DNA of 64,000 nt from NCBI GenBank assembly GCA_017308595.1, contig JAFKER010000005.1, positions 506,950 through 570,949 on the forward strand, in the 5' to 3' direction. The stretch is from Afipia sp. GTDB taxonomy: Bacteria; Pseudomonadota; Alphaproteobacteria; Rhizobiales; Xanthobacteraceae. Of this stretch, positions 25,794-33,509 are shown piece by piece. The notes under the pieces were generated by a model, which was not told the DNA's origin, did not search any database, and saw nothing but the letters and a program-made list of their open reading frames with translations. The position numbers were made by a program, and so were the translations under genes. Positions within the stretch are counted from its first letter, which is position 1. The number at the start of each line of letters is the position of its first letter.

Positions 25794-25798
25794 ATAAT
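25793..25798 (+). promoter_or_regulatory. Putative -10 box of the soxYZBCD transcript
   Basis: Perfect TATAAT, with a TTTACA-like element at 25773-25778 (spacing of only 14 nt, so the -35 assignment is weak). The predicted 5' leader to the soxY ATG is about 85 nt. It adjoins the ATTC-N8-GAAT site. Confidence 0.5.
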
Positions 25799-25889
25799 GA
25801 TGTGAGCGGATCATGATAGATCAGGCTTGGCATCGTCAAGCGATACTATCGTCAAGGGATGCAAAAGACTCCCGCAGGAGGAATCATCG

Positions 25890-26354
25890 ATGAACTTGAA
25901 ATTCACTGAACCAACGCGCCGTGAAGCGCTCACCCTCGCAGCGATCGCGGGACTGACCGCTGTGTTGGCACCAAAAATGGTGTTCGCGGATGAGGCCGCC
26001 GTCGCGGCCGAGATCAAGAAGCTGTACGGCGACAAGAAGCTCGACAGCGGCAAGATCAAGCTCGATGTGCCGGAAATCGCCGAGAACGGCCTTGTGGTCC
26101 CGGTCAATGTCGAAGTCGAAAGTCCGATGACCGACAAGGATTACGTCAAAGCGGTGCACATTTTCGCCGACGGCAATCCGCTGCCGGGCGTCGTCTCGTA
26201 CAAGTTTACGCCAGCCTGCGGCAAGGCTTCCGCTTCGACCCGCATGCGCCTCGCGCAGACGCAGAACATCGTTTGCGTCGCGGAAATGTCGACCGGCGCG
26301 CTTTATACGGCAAAAGCCAATGTGAAAGTCACCATCGGCGGCTGCGGCGGCTGA
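25890..26354 (+). CDS. soxY: Thiosulfate carrier protein SoxY
   Basis: Swinging-arm sulfur carrier of the Sox complex, 154 residues. The C-terminal GGCGG (Cys152) is the covalent attachment site for sulfur intermediates. The N-terminus has a Tat-type signal (TRREALTLAAIAGLTAVLA), as expected for export folded with SoxZ. The ATG at 25890 follows AGGAGG by 8 nt; an upstream frame start at 25827 is not needed. First gene of the rightward sox operon. Confidence 0.95.
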   Translation: MNLKFTEPTRREALTLAAIAGLTAVLAPKMVFADEAAVAAEIKKLYGDKKLDSGKIKLDVPEIAENGLVVPVNVEVESPMTDKDYVKAVHIFADGNPLPGVVSYKFTPACGKASASTRMRLAQTQNIVCVAEMSTGALYTAKANVKVTIGGCGG

Positions 26355-26394
26355 TCGGACTCATTCAAGAAAAAATTCAGGCGAGGATATTTCC

Positions 26395-26724
26395 ATGGCC
26401 AATGCACCTACACCACGCGTTCGTGTTCCTGCCACCGCGAAGGCTGGCGAACTGATCGAAATCAAGACCCTCATTTCACACGAAATGGAATCCGGCCAGC
26501 GCAAGGATTCTTCCGGCAAGGTCGTGCCGCGCAAGATTCTCAACAAGTTCACCGCGGCTTTCAACGGCAAGCCGGTGTTTGAAGCGGACTGGAACCCGGC
26601 GATCTCGGCCAATCCGTATCAGTCGTTCTTCTACAAGGCGTCCGAAACCGGCGAGTTCACCTTCACCTGGAAGGATGACGACGGCTCGGAATACACCGCC
26701 AAGAACAAGCTGACGATCAGCTGA
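26395..26724 (+). CDS. soxZ: Thiosulfate oxidation carrier complex protein SoxZ
   Basis: 109-residue partner of SoxY without its own signal peptide; it is co-exported with SoxY. Family features are RVRVPATAKAGELIEIKTLISHEMESGQR split over the first strands and the C-terminal FTFTWKDDDGSEYTAK. It lies 40 nt after soxY. Length and order are standard. Confidence 0.95.
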   Translation: MANAPTPRVRVPATAKAGELIEIKTLISHEMESGQRKDSSGKVVPRKILNKFTAAFNGKPVFEADWNPAISANPYQSFFYKASETGEFTFTWKDDDGSEYTAKNKLTIS

Positions 26725-26729
26725 TTCTT

Positions 26730-26752
26730 CCGCACGGCGTTATGCCGTGCGG
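26730..26752 (+). terminator. Stem-loop between soxZ and soxB
   Basis: Perfect 9-bp stem CCGCACGGC / GCCGTGCGG with a GTTAT loop, 5 nt after the soxZ stop. No T-tract follows, so it is more likely a processing or partial termination stem that lowers soxB expression relative to soxYZ. Confidence 0.45.
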
Positions 26753-26804
26753 GCGCGAGCTTTCTGAAAATCGTTTCCCTCCCTGAGGGGACAAAGGTGG
26801 TCTG

Positions 26805-28502
26805 ATGATATCGAGGCGGGAATTCCTGCAGGCGAGCGCGGCTGCGTCTGCGCTTACGATCGGCAGCGGACTTGGTCCGCTCGGGCGCGTCGCCGCGCAG
26901 CAGAAGCTGACGCAGGCGGACATCCTTAAGTTCGATCCGCTCGGCACGGTGACCATCCTTTATGTCGCGGACAATCATGCGCAGCTCATGCCGCTGTATT
27001 TCCGCGAGCCGTCGGTCAATCTCGGCGTGGGCGCGGACAAAGGCCTGCCGCCGCATCTCACTGACGCGGAGTTCCGGAAGTATTTCAACATCGCCGCGGG
27101 TTCTGCCGATGCTTACGCACTGACCGCGGATGATTTCGTATCGCTCGCGCGCAACTACGGCCGCATGGGCGGCATGGACCGCGTCGCCGCGCTGATCAAT
27201 GCAGTGCGCGCCGAGCGCGGCGAGGACAAAGTGCTGCTGCTCGATGGCGGCGACACCTGGCAGGGAAGCTGGACCTCGCTGCAGACCAAGGCGCAGGACA
27301 TGATCGACGTCATGTCGGCCCTCAAAGTCGACGCCATGGTCGGTCACTGGGAATTCACCTATGGCGCGGATCGCGTCAAGGAAGTTGCCGACAAGGCGCC
27401 GTTCGCCTTCCTCGCGCAGAACGTGCGCGACAACGAATGGCAGGAGCCGGTGTTCGAGCCGCGCAAAATGTTCGAGAAGGGCGGTGCGAAGATCGCCGTG
27501 ATCGGACAGGCGCTGCCGCGCACCGCAGTTGCCAACCCGCGCTGGATGTTCCCGAAATGGGAATTCGGAATCCGCGAAGAAGACATGCAGAAGCAGATCG
27601 ACGAGGCGCGCGCCGAGGGTGCGCAGATCGTCGTGTTGCTCTCGCACGACGGCTTCGATGTCGACCGCAAGCTGGCGGGCCGTGTGAAAGGCCTCGACGT
27701 CATCCTTACCGCGCATACGCACGACGCGATGCCGGGTCTGGTGCGTGTCGGCGACACCGTGCTGGTCGCGACCGGATCGCACGGCAAGTTTGTCTCTCGT
27801 CTGGACATCGAGGTGAAGGACAAGAAGGTCGCTGGCGTCCGCTTCAAGCTGATGCCTGTGTTCACCGATGCGATCAAGCCGGACAGCGCGATGACCGCGC
27901 TGGTGGAAAAGGTGAGGGCGCCGTTCGCCAAGGATCTAGCGAAGGTGATCGGCAAGACAGATTCACTGCTCTATCGCCGCGGCAACTTCAACGGCACGTT
28001 CGACGATCTGATCTGCGACGCGATGCTCGCCGAACGCGATGCCGAGATCGCCTTGTCACCCGGCTTCCGCTGGGGCGGCACACTGATCCCGGACAGCCCG
28101 ATCACATGGGAAGACGTCACCAACGCCACCGCGATCACCTATCCGAATTGCTACCGCAATCAGATGACCGGCGCGCAGCTCAAGGAAGTGCTTGAGGATG
28201 TCGCCGACAATATCTTCCACCCCGATCCTTATTTCCAGGGCGGCGGCGACATGGTGCGCATCGGCGGCATGGGTTACTCCATCGACGTGTCGAAGCCGAT
28301 GGGTTCGCGCATTTCCGATCTGACGCATCTGAAATCCGGCAAGCCGATCGATGCGGCGAAGAGTTACACAGTTGCGGGCTGGGCCAGCGTCAACGAAGGC
28401 ACGCAGGGTCCGCCGATCTGGGATGTGGTGTCGGCGCACATTTCGAAGCGCGGCACAGTGAAAGTCGAGCCGAACACCGCCGTCAAAGTTTCTGGCGCGT
28501 AA
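26805..28502 (+). CDS. soxB: Thiosulfohydrolase SoxB
   Basis: Dimanganese hydrolase that releases sulfate from SoxY-bound thiosulfonate. The 565-residue product starts with a Tat signal (SRREFLQASAAASALTIG). Metal and active-site motifs are ADNHAQLMPLYFREP (from about residue 54), GGDTWQGS (about 148), GHWEFTYG (about 180), LSHDGFDVD and LTAHTHDAMP (about 301-310), all as in characterised SoxB. Length is normal. Confidence 0.96.
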   Translation: MISRREFLQASAAASALTIGSGLGPLGRVAAQQKLTQADILKFDPLGTVTILYVADNHAQLMPLYFREPSVNLGVGADKGLPPHLTDAEFRKYFNIAAGSADAYALTADDFVSLARNYGRMGGMDRVAALINAVRAERGEDKVLLLDGGDTWQGSWTSLQTKAQDMIDVMSALKVDAMVGHWEFTYGADRVKEVADKAPFAFLAQNVRDNEWQEPVFEPRKMFEKGGAKIAVIGQALPRTAVANPRWMFPKWEFGIREEDMQKQIDEARAEGAQIVVLLSHDGFDVDRKLAGRVKGLDVILTAHTHDAMPGLVRVGDTVLVATGSHGKFVSRLDIEVKDKKVAGVRFKLMPVFTDAIKPDSAMTALVEKVRAPFAKDLAKVIGKTDSLLYRRGNFNGTFDDLICDAMLAERDAEIALSPGFRWGGTLIPDSPITWEDVTNATAITYPNCYRNQMTGAQLKEVLEDVADNIFHPDPYFQGGGDMVRIGGMGYSIDVSKPMGSRISDLTHLKSGKPIDAAKSYTVAGWASVNEGTQGPPIWDVVSAHISKRGTVKVEPNTAVKVSGA

Positions 28503-28571
28503 GCGAAGGCGCTCACATGTACGATCACGTTCAACATATTCACGTATCGAGATAAATAGAAAGGATGCCGC

Positions 28572-29849
28572 ATGAGTGACAAATCATCTGCGGATATTCT
28601 GAGCCGCCGCAAATTCCTCGGCGCCGCAGGTGCCGTTGGCGCAGGCGCTGCGCTCGGCGCCAAGTCCGCGATCGCACAGGACGCAAAGCCAGATCCGCTG
28701 ATCACCGAAGTGCAGGACTGGAATCGCTATCTCGGCGACGGCGTTCAGAAGACCCCGTACGGCATGCCCTCGAAGTTCGAGAAGAACGTGATCCGCCGCG
28801 ACGTGTCGTGGTTGACGGCGTCGCCGGAATCCTCGGTGAACTTTACACCGCTGCATGAACTCGACGGCATCATCACGCCGTCCGGCCTTTGCTTCGAGCG
28901 GCATCACTCCGGCGTCGCCGAGATCAATCCCGCAGAACACCGGCTGATGATCAACGGCCTCGTGGACAAGCCACTTGTATTCACGATGGACGACATCAGG
29001 CGCATGCCGCGCGTGAACAGGATTTACTTTCTCGAATGCGCCGCGAATTCCGGCATGGAGTGGCGCGGCGCGCAGCTCAACGGCTGCCAGTTCACCCACG
29101 GCATGGTGCATAACGTCATGTACACCGGCGTGACATTGAAGACCGTTCTGGATGAAGCGGGTCTCAAGCCGAACGCGAAATGGCTGATGCTGGAAGGCGC
29201 GGACGCTGCCGCCATGAATCGCTCGCTGCCGGTCGAGAAGGCTCTGAACGATTGCATCCTCGCTTTCGGCATGAACGGCGAGGCATTGCGGCCCGAACAA
29301 GGTTATCCGCTGCGCGCCGTCATTCCCGGCTGGGAAGGCAATCTTTGGGTGAAATGGATTCGCCGCATCGAGGCGGGCGACCAGCCCTGGCAGACCCGCG
29401 AGGAAACGTCGAAATACACTGACCTTCTCGCCGACGGCCGTTCGCGCAAGCACACCTTCATCATGGATGCGAAGTCGGTGGTGACAAATCCGTCGCCGCA
29501 GGCGCCGCTGAAATTCAAGGGCCGCAACGTGCTGAGCGGGCTTGCGTGGTCCGGGCGCGGCACCATCAAGCGCGTCGACGTATCGATGGATGGCGGCCGC
29601 AACTGGCAGACTGCGCGGATCGACGGGCCGGTATTGGATAAGTCGCTGACGCGCTTCTATGTCGATTTCGACTGGAACGGACAGGAACTGATGATCCAGT
29701 CCCGCGCCATTGATTCCACCGGCTATGTGCAGCCGACCAAGGAAGAACTCCGCAAGGTGCGCGGCGTCAATTCGATCTACCACAACAACGGCATTCAGAC
29801 CTGGCTGGTGCGCGCAAGCGGGGAGACTGAAAATGTCGAGGTCGGTTAA
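28572..29849 (+). CDS. soxC: Sulfane dehydrogenase molybdenum subunit SoxC
   Basis: 425-residue sulfite-oxidase-family molybdoprotein that, with SoxD, oxidises SoxY-bound sulfane sulfur. Tat signal SRRKFLGAAGAVGAGAALG, molybdopterin ligand Cys156 in FLECAANSG, and a C-terminal Ig-like dimerisation domain with VDVSMDGGRNWQTA. Its presence means the pathway can run fully to sulfate without sulfur globules. It overlaps soxD by 17 nt. Confidence 0.95.
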   Translation: MSDKSSADILSRRKFLGAAGAVGAGAALGAKSAIAQDAKPDPLITEVQDWNRYLGDGVQKTPYGMPSKFEKNVIRRDVSWLTASPESSVNFTPLHELDGIITPSGLCFERHHSGVAEINPAEHRLMINGLVDKPLVFTMDDIRRMPRVNRIYFLECAANSGMEWRGAQLNGCQFTHGMVHNVMYTGVTLKTVLDEAGLKPNAKWLMLEGADAAAMNRSLPVEKALNDCILAFGMNGEALRPEQGYPLRAVIPGWEGNLWVKWIRRIEAGDQPWQTREETSKYTDLLADGRSRKHTFIMDAKSVVTNPSPQAPLKFKGRNVLSGLAWSGRGTIKRVDVSMDGGRNWQTARIDGPVLDKSLTRFYVDFDWNGQELMIQSRAIDSTGYVQPTKEELRKVRGVNSIYHNNGIQTWLVRASGETENVEVG

Positions 29850-30537
29850 GGTCGCTGCGCTCGCGCTGTTTGTTGGCGCGATGCTCGCAGTTGCGAACTC
29901 GCCAATTGAAGCGCAGCAAATTGCCACACACGCCGCAACGAAAGTGTCGTCTAAGCTCGGTCTTGGACGTCCCGCGCTGCCGGAAGAAATCAAGGCTTGG
30001 GACACGGATGTCCGGCCGGATGGCAAAGGCCTTCCGCCGGGCAAGGGTACGGTGAAGCAGGGCGACGTGATTTTCCAGGCGCAGTGTGCATCCTGTCATG
30101 GCGAATTCGGCGAAGGCGCGGGCCGCTGGCCTGTGCTCGCCGGTGGTGCCGGCACGCTGAAGGCGGATCGCCCCGATAAGACCATCGGCTCGTTCTGGCC
30201 GGACCTGTCGACCGCGTTCGACTACATCAAGCGTGCGATGCCTTATGGAAACGCGCGTTCGCTATCCGACGATGAGGTTTACGCGGTGGTCGCCTATCTT
30301 CTGTCGATGAACGATATCGTGAAGGACGAGAATTTCGAACTAAGCGACAAGAATTTCACCTCGATCAAGATGCCGAATGCGGCAGCCTTCTTTGAAGACG
30401 ATCGCGAGACCTCGGAAAAGCAGTTCTGGAAAAAAGACCCGTGCATGAAGGATTGCCGCAGTGCACCGAAAGTCACCGGACGGGCGATTTCGGTGGACGT
30501 GACGCCGGACAGCAAGGCCGGACCGAAGGTCGATTGA
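29833..30537 (+). CDS. soxD: Sulfane dehydrogenase cytochrome subunit SoxD (short, monohaem)
   Basis: 234-residue c-type cytochrome with signal peptide (MSRSVKVAALALFVGAMLAV) and one haem site CASCH (85-89) followed by GEFGEGAGRWPVLAGG, the SoxD hallmark. The Paracoccus protein is longer and dihaem; here the second cytochrome domain is missing. Two cysteines in KDPCMKDCRS near the C-terminus remain. The stop overlaps the ATG of the next cytochrome gene (TGATG). Confidence 0.92.
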   Translation: MSRSVKVAALALFVGAMLAVANSPIEAQQIATHAATKVSSKLGLGRPALPEEIKAWDTDVRPDGKGLPPGKGTVKQGDVIFQAQCASCHGEFGEGAGRWPVLAGGAGTLKADRPDKTIGSFWPDLSTAFDYIKRAMPYGNARSLSDDEVYAVVAYLLSMNDIVKDENFELSDKNFTSIKMPNAAAFFEDDRETSEKQFWKKDPCMKDCRSAPKVTGRAISVDVTPDSKAGPKVD

Positions 30538-30845
30538 TGGCGTACCCGTCAGCGAAGGCGATGCTTTTCGTTCTCGCGGCGGGCGCTGTGCAGGAAAATG
30601 CTGCTGCGGGAGACCGAGAGCTTGGACAATATCTGTCGTCGGAATGCGTGACCTGCCATCGGCCTTCCGGGACAAATGCTCAGGGCATACCGAAGATCAT
30701 AGGATGGCCGGAGGATCAGTTCATCGCGGTGATGAACGCTTACAAGGACAAGCAGCGCGACAACCCCGTGATGCAAACCATCGCGGGGCGTCTGGAAGCA
30801 GGTGACATCGCGGCCCTGGCGGCTTATTTCAGAACCCAGAAGTAA
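30537..30845 (+). CDS. Small c-type cytochrome, SoxE/FccA-like
   Basis: 102-residue exported cytochrome with one CxxCH (CVTCH, 37-41) followed by RPSGTNAQGIPKIIGWPEDQ, like the haem subunit of flavocytochrome c sulfide dehydrogenase. The flavoprotein partner is two genes downstream, so this is probably its haem subunit (FccA/SoxE). It is monohaem, while some relatives are dihaem. Translational overlap with soxD places it in the same operon. Confidence 0.82.
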   Translation: MAYPSAKAMLFVLAAGAVQENAAAGDRELGQYLSSECVTCHRPSGTNAQGIPKIIGWPEDQFIAVMNAYKDKQRDNPVMQTIAGRLEAGDIAALAAYFRTQK

Positions 30846-30870
30846 TGGCTTCAACATTCCGGAGGGTGTC

Positions 30871-31395
30871 ATGACAGATCAGAACGGTTCAGCCACACGG
30901 CGCAGCCTGCTTATTGGAGCCGCTGCCGGCGGTCTTGCCGCGGCAACATCGGCACATGCCGCGCCGCAGGCGCTGTCCATGGCGGACCTGAAGAAAGAGG
31001 GCGACGTCGCCTGTCTCTATCACTGCGACTACGGCGACAACGCGCGCTTCGCCCAGACGCTGAACAACATCTCCAATCACTATTCGGCCTATGGTGCCGA
31101 CCCGTTCGGGCTGCAGCTCGTCATTGTCGCGCACAGCGTGGCGGTGAAATACTTCCTGTCCACGCTGGAAGGCACGCCGTGGAAGGATGAGACGATCGAT
31201 CCGGCGCTGTTCGAGCGCGTCACGGCGCTCGCGAAGAACGGCCTGAAAATTTATCTCTGCGAAATTACGTTCAAGCGCTTGAAGCTGGACATGGCCAAGG
31301 TGAAGGACATGCCCTTCATCAGCTTCGTGCCGTCGGGCGTCGCCACCGTTGCTGCGTTACAGTCCAAGGGCTTCGCTTATCTGAAGGTCGGCTGA
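30871..31395 (+). CDS. Tat-exported DsrE-like sulfur-carrier family protein
   Basis: 174-residue protein with a twin-arginine signal (ATRRSLLIGAAAGGLAAATSAHA) and a DsrE/DsrF-like fold (LQLVIVAHSVAVKYFL ... NGLKIYLCEITFKRLKLD ... FVPSGVATVAALQSKGFAYLKVG). Mature cysteines are Cys48, Cys52 and Cys130; Cys130 sits where DsrE-family proteins keep their sulfur-binding Cys. GGAGGG lies about 6 nt before the start. Its place between the cytochrome and flavoprotein genes suggests a periplasmic sulfur carrier for sulfide oxidation. That function is inferred. Confidence 0.8.
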   Translation: MTDQNGSATRRSLLIGAAAGGLAAATSAHAAPQALSMADLKKEGDVACLYHCDYGDNARFAQTLNNISNHYSAYGADPFGLQLVIVAHSVAVKYFLSTLEGTPWKDETIDPALFERVTALAKNGLKIYLCEITFKRLKLDMAKVKDMPFISFVPSGVATVAALQSKGFAYLKVG

Positions 31396-31452
31396 CACAA
31401 TTACAGCCGATTGCTGAAACCATTTTTCAACCGGGATATACTGGAGGTAGTG

Positions 31453-32727
31453 ATGAGCATCAGTCGTCGGCAGTTGATTTCAGGATCGGCATCATTCGCA
31501 GGCGTCATGATGCTGGGCGCGCCTGCGGTGCTTGGTCAAGCCAAGCCACGCGTGGTGGTGATCGGCGGCGGTGCTGGCGGTGTCACCGCGGCAAAATACA
31601 TTGCCAAGGACAGTGGCGGCGCGATCGCCGTCACGTTGATCGAGCCCAATGCCAAATATCAGACCTGCTTCCACAGCAATCTCTATCTTGGCGGTGTGCG
31701 GGATTATGCCTCCATCACCCACGGTTACGGCGGGGTGAAAAAGCACGGCGTGACCGTCGTCGCTGACCGCGCCAGCAAGATCGATCGCGACAAGAAGGAA
31801 GTCATTCTCGCCAGTGGCAAGAAGATTCCCTATGACCGCCTGGTCGTATCGCCGGGTATCGATCTGAAGTACGATTCCGTTCCGGGTTGGTCGCAGGCGG
31901 CGGAAGAGAAGATGCCGCATGCGTGGAAGCCGGGTGCGCAGACGCTGCTTTTGAAAAAGAAGCTCGATGCTGTGCCTAATGGCGGCGTCATTGTGATGAT
32001 CGCGCCGCCGAATCCCTATCGCTGCCCACCGGGACCTTACGAGCGCGTCTCGATGATGGCGCACGCGCTGAAGAAGGCGGGAAAGACCCGCTCGAAGATT
32101 ATGGTGATCGATCCGAAGGAAAGCTTCTCCAAGCAGGGGCTGTTTCAGGAAGGTTGGGAAAAACACTACAAGGGCATGGTCGAATGGCTCGGCCCCAAGG
32201 TGCATGACGGATTGAAGTCGGTTGATCCAAAAACGAATACGGTCGTCACCGGTTTTGAGACCTACAAGAACGCGGCGCTGGTCAATGTCATTCCTGCACA
32301 GATGGCGGGCGCGATTGCGCGCGATGCGGGCCTCGCCAATGCAACCGGATATTGCGCCATCGATCCTGCGAGCATGAAGTCCACGGCGGACGCGAACATC
32401 TTCGTCCTCGGTGACGCCTGCATCGCCGGTGACATGCCGAAGTCCGCTTTCTCGGCCAACAGCCAGGCCAAGGTCGCCGCGATGATGATCCGGGGCGAAT
32501 TGGTTTCGGCGCGCACCTTTCCGGCGCGTTACACCAACACCTGCTGGAGCTTGATCGATACGGATGACTGCGTGAAGGTTGGCGGCGCCTACGAGCCGAA
32601 GGACGGCAAGATCGCCGCCTCATCAACCTTCATTTCCAAGACCGGCGAAGATGCTGCTCTTCGCAAGGAAACCCAGGCAGAAAACATGGGCTGGTACGCC
32701 GGGATTTCAGCCGATATGTTTGCTTAG
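31453..32727 (+). CDS. soxF: Flavocytochrome c sulfide dehydrogenase flavoprotein subunit (SoxF/FccB)
   Basis: 424-residue FAD protein that oxidises sulfide in the periplasm. Tat-type signal SRRQLISGSASFAGVMMLG, FAD-binding VVVIGGGAGGVTAAKYI (from about residue 34), and redox cysteines expected of FccB in YQTCFHSNLYLGG and in the C-terminal region TNTCWSLIDTDDC. FLGDAC-like FVLGDACIAGDMPKSAFSANSQAK closes the FAD domain. The ATG at 31453 follows GGAGG. It would pair with the cytochrome at 30537. Confidence 0.92.
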   Translation: MSISRRQLISGSASFAGVMMLGAPAVLGQAKPRVVVIGGGAGGVTAAKYIAKDSGGAIAVTLIEPNAKYQTCFHSNLYLGGVRDYASITHGYGGVKKHGVTVVADRASKIDRDKKEVILASGKKIPYDRLVVSPGIDLKYDSVPGWSQAAEEKMPHAWKPGAQTLLLKKKLDAVPNGGVIVMIAPPNPYRCPPGPYERVSMMAHALKKAGKTRSKIMVIDPKESFSKQGLFQEGWEKHYKGMVEWLGPKVHDGLKSVDPKTNTVVTGFETYKNAALVNVIPAQMAGAIARDAGLANATGYCAIDPASMKSTADANIFVLGDACIAGDMPKSAFSANSQAKVAAMMIRGELVSARTFPARYTNTCWSLIDTDDCVKVGGAYEPKDGKIAASSTFISKTGEDAALRKETQAENMGWYAGISADMFA

Positions 32728-32737
32728 CCGTCAAGCT

Positions 32738-32768
32738 CCGGAGCCTGCTGCGATGCGGCGGGCTCCGG
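32738..32768 (+). terminator. Hairpin after soxF
   Basis: Arms CCGGAGCC / GGCTCCGG (32738-32745, 32761-32768) with a 15-nt loop, followed by TTTCGTCAGTTT. Probable attenuator between soxF and the c550 gene. Confidence 0.45.
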
Positions 32769-32849
32769 TTTCGTCAGTTTCTCACTGCTGCCTCTTCGTT
32801 CACGCCTCATCCACATGCCAGCTTTCCTGCCCGCCAAAGGTCAAACACC

Positions 32850-33242
32850 ATGATTGCTCGTTCGCTCGCCGCCGCTCTCGCTCTTGCCGCCGTCAGCTTT
32901 GTCGGCACTGCCAACGCTCAAGACGTTGCAGCGGGCGAAAAGTCCTTCAACAAGTGCCGTGCCTGTCATCAGGTTGGCGAAACGGCCAAGAACAGCGTCG
33001 GCCCGGAACTGAATGGTTTGTTCGGCCGCAAGTCCGGTAGCGTCACGGGCTATAACTATTCCGAGGCCAACAAGAACTCCGGCATCACCTGGGATGATGC
33101 GGTGTTTGCCGAGTACATCAAAGACCCGAAGGCGAAGATTCCTGGCACCAAGATGGCGTTCGCCGGGATCAAGAAGGAGGACGAGATCAAGGATCTCACG
33201 GCGTTCCTCAAGCAGTTTGCTGCCGACGGCAAGAAGAAATAA
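32850..33242 (+). CDS. Soluble class I cytochrome c (c550/c2 type)
   Basis: 130-residue periplasmic cytochrome with signal peptide (MIARSLAAALALAAVSFVGTANA), haem site CRACH (36-40) and a Met ligand in IPGTKMAF (about residue 100). It is well placed to carry electrons from SoxAX, SoxCD and the sulfide dehydrogenase to a terminal oxidase. It ends before a strong terminator at 33366-33392. Confidence 0.9.
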   Translation: MIARSLAAALALAAVSFVGTANAQDVAAGEKSFNKCRACHQVGETAKNSVGPELNGLFGRKSGSVTGYNYSEANKNSGITWDDAVFAEYIKDPKAKIPGTKMAFAGIKKEDEIKDLTAFLKQFAADGKKK

Positions 33243-33365
33243 GCACGCAGTGCCCGCGGTCTCCGCGGAAAAAGCGATCGCCGCGCTGGAAACGATCTAT
33301 TAATTTTTGCGCGCAAGCGGTGTCCGGATATAGAGGCGCCTCGCTGTATCTGCCTTGATTCTGAT

Positions 33366-33392
33366 AAAAATGCCCGCTGGACGGGCATTTTT
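33366..33392 (+). terminator. Rho-independent terminator closing the sulfur locus
   Basis: Perfect 11-bp stem AAAAATGCCCG / CGGGCATTTTT with a CTGGA loop and a terminal T-run, 123 nt after the cytochrome stop. A classic intrinsic terminator, with A/T ends that could work in both directions. Confidence 0.85.
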
Positions 33393-33509
33393 TATTGTGC
33401 GCGGTAGCGATTTACGGCGCGTTATTCAATTTTTTTTACCCTTGGTCACTTCGCGCCGGTTGGCTGTCCGGCGGAAACCGCATGCAAAAAGAATTTTTGG
33501 GGGTTGGGA

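Noticed and set aside
26631-28439. Long antisense open frames over soxB
   Set aside because: SoxB on the plus strand has every catalytic motif; the minus-strand products are composition artefacts without ribosome sites.
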